A stretch of DNA of 64,000 nt from Anoplolepis gracilipes (GCF_047496725.1 NC_132979.1:5001-69000), one strand, 5' to 3'. Counted from the first letter of the stretch, positions 25,236-39,041 are shown. Notes: generated by a model not told the origin, from the letters alone. A program made the numbers and translations.

Positions 25236-25345
25236 CCCAAGTAGCACATGTTTGTTTAATAAACGTTTTATAACGTTTTCTAAACGTATCTTTTCGTATT
25301 AGATACGTTTAGAAAACGTTTATAAAACGAACAGTGCTACCTGGG
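25236..25345. mobile_element. Foldback MITE with CCCA(A/G)GTAGCAC ends
   Basis: Left arm cccaagtagcacatgtttgt and right arm acagtgctacctggg pair. Pairing continues through the (aaacgtt)n-like stem, and the two arms meet at cgtatcttttcgtattagatacg. About 110 bases, an almost complete hairpin. Confidence 0.82.
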
Positions 25346-25590
25346 TTATTAGCGTTTTTAATTGGACGGATTTTAATCCACCAACCCAAATCAATTAGTC
25401 ATTATTTTACTATAAATTTAAGTCTTTTATTGGCAAAAATAATGATTCAACGACGTCATTAATCACTCTCGGATATCTCGGAGCTCGGAGCGGTTAAATT
25501 TGCTTCAATCGAAAACGTTATATGATGCGCGATTTTTCGTATTTTTTTCGTTATTTTTATATTACGAAACAATAAGTTTTCAAGACTATC

Positions 25591-25736
25591 TAAGGGCCAC
25601 TTGCACCAAACTCCAATTAGCTTAATCGTTGATTAAACTATATCTTTGTCTCTTTCAGATAAGTTCAAGAGAAAGAGAGAAACATATAAGTTAATCGGTG
25701 ATTAAAGTTAATCAACGTTGGTGCAATTGGCTCTTA
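25591..25736. mobile_element. Foldback MITE with TAAGGGCCAxTTGCACCAA ends
   Basis: Left end taagggccacttgcaccaa and right end ttggtgcaattggctctta are inverted. Inward words attagcttaatcgttgattaa and ttaatcggtgattaaa also pair. It shares the ctttcagataagtt core with 15.77 kb and the gcaccaac ends with the nested element at 24.17 kb. Confidence 0.85.
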
Positions 25737-25777
25737 CTGATGTGGATTCTTTGACAAGTTTTCGTCGCATTATTAAA

Positions 25778-25925
25778 GTGCCCTTTCATGCTGACTCTCG
25801 ACGCTCATTTTTGGCGTCAAAACAGATCACGTGATCAAAATTGACGAATTGGTATTTTTTATTTTTGGTCACGTGATGTCTTTTGACGTTGAAAATGAGC
25901 GTCGAGGGTCAGCATGAAAAGGCAC
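25778..25925. mobile_element. Foldback MITE with GTGCCxTTTCATGCTGAC ends
   Basis: Arms of about 60 bases pair nearly perfectly: gtgccctttcatgctgac against gtcagcatgaaaaggcac, then cgacgctcattttt against aaaatgagcgtcg. Each arm carries a cacgtgat palindromic core near the loop. Confidence 0.9.
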
Positions 25926-25931
25926 CTTTAC

Positions 25932-26158
25932 GGCTGCGTTTCGACATATACTATCGATATACTGAAAATGTATAGTATATACGTGACGTAAAACGTAAAC
26001 TAGCCTATAACATATGACACATGACACATGACACAGTCTATGACTGTATCCCAAAATTCACTGCCAGTGCCAGTACTGGAAACTGGAAATTTATATTGAC
26101 GTACATATATTGTAAATAGGATTTTAAGTATTAGAGCAATGAATTTCGAAATGCAGCC
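25932..26158. mobile_element. MITE with GGCTGCGTTTCGA ends (related to 54.65 kb)
   Basis: Left end ggctgcgtttcgacatatac and right end gaatttcgaaatgcagcc are inverted. The interior contains cactgccagtgccagtactg, the same subterminal word found in both arms of the 54653-54757 element. Confidence 0.7.
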
Positions 26159-26559
26159 TATATTGTTGACGAAAATATAAGCAATATAAGCAGTTTTTCA
26201 TACGTCCATTTCTTAGATTTTAGATGGACTTTTCTCCCACACTTTTACTTCGTCATTTTATATTTTTTTAAATAGTGACTGTCAATTTAATTAAGCATTT
26301 TATGTAGGAAACGACAATTACATTATATAGTTACATTATACATAATGTAACTATACATTAGCTATTTATTAGCTATTTATATGCTACATCATGATATTTT
26401 GATATATGATATTTTATTGCACAAATATAAAATGATACATATATACATTATATTTATACTTGTTCATGTGGGTATATAATTATATAAATACATATTTTTC
26501 TTAGAGATATACATAATAACAAAGTTTTCCTTTCAGTTACACAAGAAGGAATAGCAATA

Positions 26560-27740
26560 ATGGAGGAGCCACAAACTCCAGGATCCGATTGTAACTCTAA
26601 TCCAGCAACTGATTCCATTCAGCAAGATTTGGTTGGTTCAGAATTTGTTCAGGACAATGTTGAATATCAATGGTTTATCGATTATGGGTAATTAATTTAG
26701 CACTCTTGTCTATTTTGACATCATTGTGTATCTTTTAAATATATATGTGCATATGTATACATGCATATATAAACCAACCAATTATAAATTCTAGATATAG
26801 AGATGGAGGACTACATATCCATCCTAGTGTTATTTCATCACTTTCTGTATCCTACTCCTCCAAGGATCTAGGTTATTATGATGATCTCGCTCGCAATTTG
26901 GATGCTAATCTGGCAGAAATTGATATGGAGAGTTTTCGTACGGCGGACATACATACTCTGCTTACAGCTCTACCTGTCATGTGCACAGAACCGACTCAAC
27001 ATTCTGAAGTAACAATTTAATCTAAAATTAATTCAATTAACTGTAATTATTAAACAAAATTATCATAAGCCGAATATATAAGTTGATATTGGATGTGAGA
27101 TGTAGGAATATTGTACAAATTATAAAACAAATCAATATCATTTATTTCATTTCTATATTGCCAATTTATGGCAGTTTATGCAAACTTTTACATTAAATGA
27201 TAGAAGAATAAGAATCTAGTTTTATGCAATTTTGTACTGTTTTATTTGTACATTTTTTTTTATAATACTTTAAATCTGGAATATGTTCCATTATCACTAC
27301 AGTTTAACTATCAAAGGGAACAATATGCCAGTATATCTGGATCTGTCATGGAAAAGCTTGACATCGGTTCTTCCATCAGCCCTCATACTAGTAGCCAGGT
27401 ACGATAATGGCTATTAAAAATAGAAACCCAGTTGTAAAAACTGTCTTTCCATTTATTGATAATTTTTAATATAACAGGGTGTCTACTCTCTGAAAAACAT
27501 AGGAAAAAAATCTGGAATTTTCAGTATTTCTTTTGTGAAAAAAAGAAAACCTGAAATTTTTTTTTTTTTTTTTTTTTTTTTGTGAAAAAAAATCTAGATG
27601 TAAAATCAGAGAATTCTCATGACATTTTATAAGGGTTTAGGAAATTTTTTAAAAAAATTTCCCTTTGATCATTTTGCTTTTATATTTATAAGCAGTCAAT
27701 AATTACGTTGCTAAGTATGGTTATAATTTTTTATATTTAA

Positions 27741-27793
<53 letters not shown>

Positions 27794-28363
27794 AGTTTAT
27801 ATGTTTAATATCTTAAGAAAATATTGAGTAGAATATTCAGTAGATCTTTACTGTAATTTTTAGTGAAGTAAAAAATGAAAATGTTATACAAATGTGATAA
27901 ATATGTTTACATTATAAAAGTTACTCAAGTAAATGTTTACTTTATGAGAGGTACTTTTTTTTTTTTTTTTAAGTACATTTGCAAATCTAACATTTGAAAC
28001 TAAAGTGACTGTGTTTACTCTTTGTATGAGTGAAAAGAATTGAGAAAACATGTACATATAATAAAAAAAAAATTTATTTTAGAAAGTTGTAAAAAGCTTT
28101 CAAATATTCTCTTTATCTGAAATTTTGAAACGTGTAAAAAAAACCAGGAAATTTTTAGGGAACTTTTTTACAGGATTTGAGTAGACACCTTGCATAAACA
28201 GTTTAGAATAACATTTAATATTTACAATCAAACATTTAGATTGGTTACACTTTCTTGTATGGACACAAACATATAATATTAAAATTAATAAATGTGAAAT
28301 AAAATTTTAATAATTTCTAATGATAAAAGGACTAATTAACAGACGAATTAATAACAAATACAT

Positions 28364-28401
<38 letters not shown>

Positions 28402-31400
28402 AATTGAGGTAATTGAGTAATTTATTGATAATATTTACAAGTATAAAAATAAGAAGTATATTTAATATTAAATTTAATCTATAATTTATATACTGAGATC
28501 ACATACATATATATATACCTACATATTGTAAATATGTTATAAACGTACATTATGTATTTAAAAGGGAGAGGATTCCGCCTGTTCTACCGCTGATACAATA
28601 TCCATATGCAAGTCATCGTTGCTATTTTCCCCAGTAAAGGAAACATCGATGCTACCATCAGGTGGTAGTTATAGTGTGGATTCGTTGGATTGTGAAGACA
28701 TGTTGCTTACTTGTCAAACAAATAATAAAAATAATTATACTATTGCTTTTGAGGGTAGCATTACTATGTATTCGGATGGCTCCCAAGATTTTGAAAGTCA
28801 TGGTAATGCGCCACACCATACATTCAGATAGATTAATATAATTAAACTCGTTAAACAATTTTTTTACTTTATTTATTTGTTCTATTTCTCTTAATTATTC
28901 CTGCATATATTATTATTTCTAGATAAACACAAAACGTACGAATCATCAGATGTATTATATGATAAAGAAGAGAAAGATATGAAAACTATACTGGACTCAT
29001 CGATGGCATGCTCAGACTCAAAGATATACACAACATGGAGTAATTTGAAACATTCCTCCATGAATAAAGCAATAACTCGTCATCCTTCTGGTAACAATAA
29101 CATGATACCAGATATCTCGCAGAATGCCGTTAATCTGGCGCTTGGTGGGATGAGTAAACGAAGTCAAAGCTTACCAGATTTTTCTTGCGTTCAAAAATTT
29201 CAGCATGCTAATATACCTGTTAATTTCAGTGTAAGTATAGATAATTATAGATATAATGTATAACAATTGTAATAATAATTATGCAATTTTATGTATTGTA
29301 ATATAGTTTCCTAACGAATATAAATGTTGCTTCGATACAGGTTGATTCTACTGAATCGAACAATCATAGGCAGAGGCTACATAATTCTGAATCTGTGAAT
29401 TGTTCGACAAACGCGGAAAGCTTCGACAACGCGGAAAACGCTGGTATGAAAAAACTACAAAATCTAAGTCTCGTCAGACTCTTCATGAAGCAAAAAAGTA
29501 TGAGTGTGGAAGGAATGAGTTTTACTTTGGATCAGTCGGATTCTACAAACGACAACAACGGTACTAGTAACAGTAGCAACGACAGCATGACCAATACGAA
29601 TACTCAGATACAACGGCAGGATAATGTTGTTTGCGATCGTCGCGCGTCCGAAAACGATTTCTCTATCAATTGGATCAGACGCGATATGGCTAATAATCGT
29701 GACATAGACAACCAGAAAGAAACTTTAAGCACTCTGAAATGTGCGCCACGAAGCAAAAATGATAAAGTCGAAATGATGTCATCCACATCGATCGAAGAGT
29801 TTTCCGAGAGTATATCTAAATCAGCCTGCACAAGCGGTCAACAAAGTTTTGATATAATTAACGATCCTTTTAACCTGGAGCATCAAGAAAAAAACGTCTG
29901 GGTCGGTTTAACAGATAAAAAACAACCGATATTTCGAACAACGGGAATACAGGCGAATGCAGAAATGGCGGACAATGCAATTCAAACCTCCTTAATTTTT
30001 ACCGCGATCAAGGAAAAATATAGACCTTTTTTGCAAGAAACAATAGTAAACAAGAAACCAGTTTATATTGTATATCCTAATTACACATTGCCCGATTTGT
30101 CGTTTCTCAAGATTAAGGATACTGAAATCAATAATTTAGCGTTGAAGCCGCACACATTCAACAAAAATAACATGGACTGGAAACATACCGTTCATTCGGG
30201 CAAACCATTTTCATGCAACGATATTGACGCGTTGCGACAACGTGGATTCGCACATGTAAAGGATTGGGAATCGTTGACATTTCTCTTGCCGTATGAATAT
30301 AAAAAGATCTTGCACGATGTACCGGAAGTATCCAAGTATATTAATATCAATGAGGAAGTTAAGCGACCTTTGTTCTGCTTGTCTCCCCCAATGCGTCACA
30401 AAATTGGACCTATCAGCGAAATTGTACCGGCTAATACTTCATCAACGAGCAGTACTGCGACGCAACCGTCCTCCGGATATAGAGGCTCGTCGACCATTTT
30501 AACCGATTCTTCGACAAATCAGCCGCCGTTATTAAACAACGCGGTCAATCCGTTATATTTATATCGTTATGATAGTATTAGTTCAGAAACTAGTCTGATG
30601 AACAATGACAAAAAGATACATATGCTCAATCAAACGAGACCGGTTTGCCCGTCTCTTCCGAAACGATCGGTATCGTTGTTGCAAAATGAAAGCAATGAAT
30701 CTGGCTTCAATAACAGTGGAGTACCACCACGACCGCCGTTGCCTAGAAGTATTTTACGGAAAAACAAAATTCTCTCGAATAAACGGTATAGCATGTTCGA
30801 GATGGGAGATGTGGGTGAACAATCGGAGGAACTCTCTACAGAGGTAAACAAGCGGATGTCTTTGCAAGAGCCGTACTATATGAACAACGATTTGCAATTG
30901 TTATATTGCGGAAGAGCGATAGATTCTGAGAAGGATGTCGACGAGACGGAAGCGGAGAGATGTTTTAAAGGTGAGAAGGCTAGAAGGCTAGAAAAATCGC
31001 ACGGTACTTTTTTTTTTTTTATGATAAATTGTTGATATTTTCATGCAACAACTTATGTAATACTTATTTAAAATTTATTTAATATTTGGTAATAATTATT
31101 GCAGAGAAATTAAATGAGATTACAAATAACACGAATATGGAATCGGAAAGTTCTCAGCATAATGACGACGATATCAAACAACTAGAAGAATATCTAAAAC
31201 ACAGTGCAATTTCGTCACAAAGCGATGGAGATGTCGAAAATGCTGAAGTTAAAGTGAGATCGTATGTAAGAAAATTTTTAGCTTTAAAAATGAATAAAGA
31301 TCCGCTGATTAAAGATGTCGACATAGGAGAATCACAGAGAAAAACCGTCAGTTTTGCTGTAAACAAAAAAAAGAAGCATCCAGATCCAGCAGAGGTAATC

Positions 31401-33778
31401 GTAAAGCTAATTTTAACATAAATAACTTTCTATAACTCTTATAATTTGTGCATACTTGTTATATTTAAAAACTTTATTTTCATTAACTTTAGCCAAATAA
31501 TTTCCATGCTATGGTAAATGATCAAAACCAGGATCAGGCGATTGAGAAGCTGGAATTTGAAGAGAAGAGAAGTATGGACATATATTTTATTCAATATATA
31601 ATTATTAAGTAAAAATATTTTAAAATATCTCTTTTAAATATAATTTATTTATTTATTTGTTCTAGAAATGGTGTTGTCTGTAAATAAAGCAGTAGATCTT
31701 TTATTAAAGTATTGGAACGCCGACTCTAATCAAAGTCGTCCCAATTATAACGAAAGAAATGAGTGTGCGCAAATCTGTTTAAGTACCTTGTGTCCAGCTT
31801 TATATACTATTATGTCAGATGGTTTAAAACCTTATTTAACTTCCACTTTTGGACCAATTACTAATAGTGTTTGGCAGATTGTGGAAGCTAGTTCACAACA
31901 AGGACCTCTTACGAAAACCTTGAATGAATTGGTACAAAAAATTAATGGCGAAGATATTATTACAGAAGGAATGTTAAAATTTCACGCATTCGTATTTGGC
32001 TTGCTCAAGTAAGTTCAAATTTTCGTCATCTTTTTGTACACTCTTCCTAATTTGTCTTCATAATTTGACTCATTTTCACATCCATAGTACAATATTTATA
32101 TTATTTTTAAAAATTTCATTAAAACATGAAAAATTTTTATATCTTTATCTTTGTCTTCTTTTTCAGTTTAAGAGCTCTAGATGCATGGTTCGCGTATCTG
32201 TGTACACGTGAATCAATACTACGAAAACATTACAGTAACAACAGTTTATTCGTCGGCGCTTTAGCGAATGCTAATGCTCGAGAAATTGTTGACTCATTGT
32301 TATACATTTTGAATCCGCTTGCATTTTGCCCATTTCATTTGGATCTTCTCTATCAATATCGTCAATTGCAGAATAGCTTTGGGAATATGAATAGTCATAC
32401 TATAAATGTACGTATATCTGAGAAAATTTATCATCAGTTTTTTTTTTTTTTCTTTTCTTCTCCTTTCCTTACATTTGACACTTTCATGCACTCAAATGAT
32501 GTAATTTTACAGGCCATGAGCTTTAGAAATGCCGATTTAATTTCGAAAGACCTTAAGGATGAGAAATCGGATTTCTGCGGATTAATTTTCAGCCCGAAAA
32601 AGACGCGGCCGAAATCTCGCATTGCTTACAACGTAGATGATAAATATGTTGTGCATAAAGATGACTTTCAAAATCCAAAAAAGCATTTCAACGCCTTAGG
32701 TTCAAAGACGTTTTACACATTAGATAAATTTACTTCCGAAGAATCCGAGGATTATACAGACAGTCTAGAACATTCTTCTGTAAACAGAAAAGCAAACAAG
32801 CAGCTACAACAATCAAAGCTATTAAATCCTGATTGTAAATTGAGTGATGATGATAGTCTTTCTGGCGAAACAAAATTCAGAAAGCTTCAAGAAAAATGGG
32901 AATTTATGATTAGTAAGGAAGACAATAAGATTCAATCGGCAGTAACGACTCCCTCGTCGCCAGTTCGGACTTTTGGAGCACTAGGAAAGTCGAAGATACC
33001 TAGGTTGCTCACATCACCGATAAAACAGTTTAACATTGCGGCGAATGTTACCGGAAAACCGATTAAATCACCTATATCGGGAATTCCTTCGTTAAAGAAA
33101 CCCGCTATACTTCCCACAACAAAAACAACACCGAAGAGATCTATGGACACGAAAACGAAAACTACGACGCGACGTACCAGTCGTGTCGATCAGGACATTC
33201 TAGGTGTTACACGAACTGCACGTCCAAGTTCCTTACCCTACAAATCACATGGAATAACGTCAAATGACAAAAATGTAATCTCACCTCATAGACGAGCTGC
33301 TTCTACCTCTTTACCGCGTCCAGCCTTTAACGCTATTTCGAGAACGCCAGTTCCGAAACATTCACATAAGTAAGTATTGCCGCTTTATATGAGTATTTAA
33401 TTTTTTTTTTTTTTAAATCATCTATCTTTTACATTCAGATTTTTTTTTTATATTGATTACAAATATTCTTTGTCTATCAGTTTGTAATGACTTGTTTATA
33501 TGTTTGTTTACGCTATATTATCTTTTTGCTTTGTATTTTAGCTCGTTTTTTTCTTTTTCTCTTTCTTTAGATCTGTACGATAACGATTCGTGCGTCTCGA
33601 TTGCAGAGAAGTTCGTACCCTCACTCACAGGATACCATCAGATACCGGTCAGCTCTCGTTTGCCGAAGGGGAGAAATTGAAAGTAATATTAGAGGTGGAT
33701 AATAAGTGGTTGTTGTGCATGAAAGGCGATCGAAGAGGTTTGGTGCCACGAGTATGCGTGCGCAACGTTCAAACTTAG
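26560..33778 (+). CDS. RUN and SH3 domain protein, RUSC1/RUSC2-like
   Basis: Twelve exons: 26560-26687, 26795-27008, 27303-27398, 28565-28802, 28923-29230, 29341-30970, 31105-31394, 31493-31571, 31666-32008, 32167-32407, 32513-33369, 33607-33778. All keep phase, giving 1531 residues. Most of the protein is low-complexity Ser/Thr/Asn-rich sequence. A proline-rich VPPRPPLPRSILRKNK motif lies near residue 790. A RUN domain spans about residues 996-1189 (VNKAVDLLLKYW ... FGLLNLRALDAWFAYL). The last ~57 residues are an SH3 domain (LSFAEGEKLKVILEVDNKW ... GLVPRVCVRNV). RUN upstream of a C-terminal SH3 is the RUSC (NESCA/iporin) architecture; vertebrate members act in vesicle traffic and signalling. 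The ATG sits in a good context (ataATGG), but the frame is open back to the acceptor at 26536, so an upstream coding exon is possible. In exon 12 an earlier acceptor-like tttag (33570) would run into a stop. Confidence 0.9.
27475..28192. mobile_element. ~720-bp nonautonomous element with CA(A/G)GGTGTCTACTC ends
   Basis: Begins cagggtgtctactctc and ends gagtagacaccttg, inverted. It lies wholly in intron 3 of the RUN/SH3 gene and contains poly-T/A blocks and an AT microsatellite (27742-27791). No ORF. No convincing target duplication was seen. Confidence 0.7.
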
Positions 33779-34545
33779 ATCCTCTTCGTAATAATACTTG
33801 ACGATTATAATCATAATCATAATCATAAACCATGGACTCGCTCGTACTCGCAATTGTAATGGCATCCTCGAAGCAAAGCAAAAACAAGCGAATTGCGAGG
33901 GCAAGTTGAAAAGTTCAAATTAATTTTGGCACGATATTACAGTGATGTACAGTGTATTAAATTTTAAGCTATACAGTTATATAATATGTATTATCACGCG
34001 CTTGTAAAGTTATTTTTAATGGAAATTTCATCAAGATTACTTCGTTTCGATCGAAACGCGATAATAGTATTATTGCTAGCGACGCTATCGAGGACATAGA
34101 GATATCAATTAGTCATAGACTCTCGAATGACATTATATTTAATTTATAGATACATACATATTTAGATTTATTTATTTGAATATTTACATGAATGAGATAA
34201 TGACTCGATATGTCCTCGACGAGTAAAAAGCCGATAACAAGATGTATAATAATAACTTACACGTATTATGAATGTAACTGTGATTCTAGTAAATAGGCAA
34301 TTAAGTTTATTAGTATGTACACGCGGTGTATACTTCATTTTGATGTTTATATACTGTGATTTTGTAATTTATTTATGTCCATATTTTGCACAACATCGCT
34401 CGCATCAACAATTCTTCATTCTGATTCTATCTGATGTATCGAATCATCATAGCATGTATCTTTACAATGGCAGTGATCATATTTTTTACATGCTTCATGT
34501 ATTTCCTGCTATATATGTTAAGATATATAATATAAACAAATAAAA
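33779..34545 (+). terminator. 3' untranslated region and polyadenylation signal of the RUN/SH3 gene
   Basis: Non-coding sequence after the TAG ends with a consensus AATAAA at about 34539-34544, followed by an AT-rich, T-containing stretch. Its use is inferred from position. Confidence 0.5.
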
Positions 34546-34611
34546 ACTATCGTGAATTATATATCTCTCTAGTAATATATATAACGTATATATTAAAGTA
34601 TATATTAAAAA

Positions 34612-35156
<545 letters not shown>

Positions 35157-35656
35157 GAGACATTGTCAAGTCAGGACAAGCTCATTTTAAATTTTTTCAA
35201 CAAAATCCTCTATTTTTTATTGCATATTCTTATAGCATTTCTTGAAATTTTTTCAAAATACTATAATTTTATCCACTTTGAGTTAGTCGTTTCGAAGTTA
35301 TCGAATTTTTTATGATAAGATATCTCTGTGTAGCTATATGAGCTAACCAAATACTAAAACTGCTCATTATATTCTATATAAAATATATATATATATACTA
35401 TATAGCTACCTATATATTTTTTGTTCAACAGATAAGCTACACATAAGAGAAAATCAGCTGATTTTACGAGATCTAATTTTATAGGAATAAAAGGTTTGTA
35501 ATATAAAATTCTCGTTTTAATGTTTAACTTTTATTTGTTTATTTATTTATTTATTGACAGAATATCCAAAAATTATACTGCACTTAAGCATTTTGTTAAT
35601 TGTGTTTAAATTATTTTAAATTATTTGCATCATACTAAATAATATATATAAATAAA

Positions 35657-35710
<54 letters not shown>

Positions 35711-36830
35711 TGTTATATTTTGACATGCAACAATATTTAAAAAAAGAAAAAAAGTTTACGGAATCTATTGAAAAATATTACATTTTTTTTACTAAGTATA
35801 CAGAATTTATATGCATTTTATTTATATAGTTTTTGCCTAATAAATTTGCTTTTTTAATTCTTACTTTAATATATTGATCTATTGTATTGTTGTCTTCATT
35901 ATATATTTATTATAGTATCATAACGTAGATCACTTGCGAATATATTTTGTGACTGTTAAACAATAATATTTTTTTATAACTTTATTTATACTATCTTTGA
36001 CCAATAGAACTGTACTTTGTTCTACAAATAATAAATAATGTGTAATATTTTGCATTAATAAAAATTCTTCAACAATAAGATAACACATTCACAAATTTAA
36101 TAGAAAAAATATAAGATGTATCGTAAGTATACTTGACATATAGCTTGGAATGAATTGAAATTTGCTATTGTTGAATTAGAAATATGTGACAGAGATGAAT
36201 TATTAGAAACTGCGACATGTGTTGTAGATATTGGTATCAATAGTTTATATTATTATAAGAATATTGTGTATGATCTCATTATAAGGATAATTGCATTGAC
36301 TCTTAAATGACTGTAATTCTAATGTTTCTTTGTTCCTTTATGTCTATGCATATTTGTTTATTTATTTGTATAAAGATGTTCAACATTTAAAATTGTATGG
36401 ATTGTGTATTTTTTTAAGCATTTTGATTTTTTATAAGACAAAGAAAATTTCTGAACGTATTCTTTTTAATTAATATACCATATATGAATAATAATATATT
36501 CGCCCTAGAGTCTGCTCTGTCGATGCAGACTGTCTGTCCAAGGCATCGATACATGAAAAGATTACTTCCTCCTTTCTCAGATTGTCAAAGTCGCTACGGT
36601 GTAATAATGTAAATAAAATATACACTATGTATAAATACAAGATCCAAATTATTATCAGTGCTAAAAATGATTAATATTTTTAAAAATTAATTTTATATTC
36701 GATGTCCATAAATTTTTTATTAATAGATTAATAAAATAATTTTATAAATTTTGAAAACTTTAATATCTATAACCCTATGTATATGTATGAAACTTGTAAA
36801 TTAGAAACTTTTACAAGATTATATATAAAA
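35157..36830. other. AT-rich intergenic DNA with one AT microsatellite
   Basis: AT microsatellite at about 35656-35704. Between about 36142 and 36309 an open 55-codon frame without a start (WNELKFAIVELEICDRDELL...) follows a tatag acceptor-like site. It may be a decayed coding fragment, but no family was recognised. Confidence 0.4.
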
Positions 36831-36835
36831 ATCTT

Positions 36836-36959
36836 ATTCTCTGGGGGAAAAAAACCACGGTTATACAACCTTCTTTGGGGTCCACGATTAGTAATCAAAT
36901 TATTTTTAGATCGTGGGCCCCAAAGTGGGTTGTAACCGTGTTTATTTTTCCCAGAGAAT
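36836..36959. mobile_element. Foldback MITE with ATTCTCTGGG ends
   Basis: Left arm attctctgggggaaaaaaac and right arm tttatttttcccagagaat pair. Pairing continues through cacggtta(ta)caacc and tttggggtccacgat to a short loop. About 124 bases, nearly all in the hairpin. Confidence 0.87.
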
Positions 36960-37321
36960 TTAATAAAGACTCTGTTATATACCTATAATGAAAACAATAT
37001 TAAAATGAAGGATAAATAAAAGCTACGCGTAAACGATAATCGGCGCCAATAAATTATTACTCATACATACAAATATAATTAAAATATAATTAAAGAAACA
37101 ATTACGCAATAAAGAGCCAACGCGGGTGTAGGGCGCGAAGTACATAGTTTCAACAAATGATTCAACCCATGATTTATTAATAATCCAAACATTTCTACAT
37201 ATATTTCTATAATATATGTGAGTATATTAATTGATTGTCAGTTTTTTACTTTATTTCTTATCTTATATGCTTGTTTTATTGTTTTATTGTTTTATAATTT
37301 TATAGTTGTCGAGTTAAGCTA

Positions 37322-37356
37322 TTGAAGAAGGCTCGAAAGGAGTGCGAAAAGTTTAG
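37322..37356 (+). other. Stem-loop motif with CGAAA tail (also at 50125)
   Basis: The sequence gaagaaggctcgaaaggagt followed by gcgaaaag resembles the second stem plus GAAA of a hammerhead-like fold. A related motif is at 50125-50155. Such motifs occur near ends of some retroelements; the assignment here is only a resemblance. Confidence 0.25.
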
Positions 37357-37359
37357 CTT

Positions 37360-38160
37360 TTTATTGCCTAATTGTTTCTTTAATTGTATTACTCATTGTC
37401 AGTAATATTTAGAGCTTCTAATTTAGTTATTTTATTAGAATTTGAAAATATGTATTGTATTTCATAAAACGTAAACGTTACGTAATACACGCCGCGGTTC
37501 TTCCTCCTACATTTCTTCCTTTTCAAGTATACAATATTCAAATAGATAATCTGAAAAATAACGTACAAATATCAATAATATATTGTTTAAATAATAAAAA
37601 TAGCAAAGAGGTATGCATACATACTTCAATAGAGTTTATTTACTCTCTTTCTGTTCCTCGGTACGTGTTAAATTATAGGTGTTCCTATACAGATGAACGT
37701 TATCTCGGTGGATGGCAGGCAGTTATCTGCATGTTAAGAGAATAAAACGTGCATGTAAACATGAATAATTCATATCGCTGAATGCGAGGATCCTTACATA
37801 AATACAATATTACATTATTAATATAATATTATTTGATGCATGCGAGGAGTGGAAAAAAGATATATAATTATACGCACCACTATAAACAATGTGTCGTCAT
37901 CGTGAGTCTCGCCTAATAACAAACGTCAACAGTAGTCGTCCACAGAATAATCGTTACACAGAATGTCAGTTATATAAAATTCATACATTTATTTATCGAG
38001 CTTGTCGAGTTAGATATTTGTGAGGCTCTCTACGATCCGTAAAAATGCTAGATTAATCGATAATACACATCGCTAAATGTCTCTATATAATTCTCTCTTG
38101 TTTATAAATCATGTAAATAAAAAATCAAATTACGTTATTAATTATTTAATTTAATTGCAC
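37360..38160. other. Intergenic DNA, no supported gene
   Basis: A 96-codon ORF (37455-37745) shows no domain, signal peptide or splice partner. No repeat structure was recognised. Confidence 0.4.
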
Positions 38161-38161
38161 A

Positions 38162-38165
<4 letters not shown>

Positions 38166-38211
<46 letters not shown>
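38166..38211. repeat. AT microsatellite
   Basis: About 22 AT repeats between two short AT-rich words. Confidence 0.95.
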
Positions 38212-38216
<5 letters not shown>

Positions 38217-38254
38217 TAAATAATTAATATACAAATAAGAAATAATTACTTACC

Positions 38255-38400
38255 TCAGATGAGTTGCTCCATTTTTATCCAATGCCATGCCTCTTTCATC
38301 TCTATTCGCCGTGTCAGGTTCAACAGAGTCTATACATGCCCGATATTTTATGCTCGTAAACGGCACTCCCGCACTTTAACGCACGATACTTTATATAGGC
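38255..38400 (-). promoter_or_regulatory. Candidate minus-strand promoter and first exon
   Basis: Read on the minus strand, tatataaag at about 38391-38399 is a good TATA box. A first exon would start about 30 bases downstream (about 38365) and end at 38255, where a consensus donor gtaagt follows. The frame ending with MALDKNGATHLR is open for about 38 codons up to the donor. ATGs in other frames precede it, so it may equally be untranslated. No matching downstream exon was found on the minus strand. Confidence 0.35.
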
Positions 38401-38714
38401 AAAGTCTCATAGAGGCATCCCAATTTAATTGATATCAGAATCCTCGATAACAATCATGATTTCAGGATATTCTAACGCAAAAGACCCATAATAAACGACC
38501 GAAGCACCAGACAATGTATAAATATAATAACGCGCTAGATATACATGCACAACCAATGCCAGGTTATTGATAATTCGTTGCTAAAATATTTTACTTTCTA
38601 CGGTAAAAATATACGCGGGATATCAAAGCTTTACGCATTATTACAATATTTTATAACCGCAGTACATACATATGTGTTTTAAAACGGTCAATATGTTATC
38701 GTTCGAAATCATTT

Positions 38715-39041
38715 TGTACAGAATGTTTCGTCAACATACAGCTCAGTACAACCGGTTGCCTATCCATAGGAGCGGAAAGTCGGTAATGCAGGAATAGATA
38801 ATACAGATTACGCGCGTACATTTTCGATGAAGTATACTAGCTGTTACGCTATTAACACGCAATAAACTGTTAGAAAAAGAAATTAAATTGCAACAAAATA
38901 GCGAACTTGTAACATAAATATTTTAAAGCATATATCTAAAAGAATATTATAATATTATCTCTTCCTGCATTACCGACTTTCCGCACCTATGGGCAGGCAA
39001 CCGGTCGTACTGAGCTGTATGTTGACGAAACAGTCTGTACA
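38715..39041. mobile_element. 327-bp element with ~75-bp terminal inverted repeats, inserted in a satellite monomer
   Basis: Both ends carry TGTACAGA(A/C)TGTTTCGTCA in inverted orientation. Pairing continues through catacagctcagtac, accggttgcc and gaaagtcggtaatgcagga. The satellite word ttttgtaca / tgtacatatttta is split by it, so the insertion is younger than the array. The interior is AT-rich and non-coding. Confidence 0.87.

Noticed and set aside
30211..30851. Antisense and alternate-frame ORFs in the large RUN/SH3 exon
   Set aside because: Shadows of the long coding exon 29341-30970.
33453..33680. ORF spanning the last RUN/SH3 intron and exon
   Set aside because: Wrong frame for the SH3 domain; the 33607 acceptor gives a continuous SH3 sequence.
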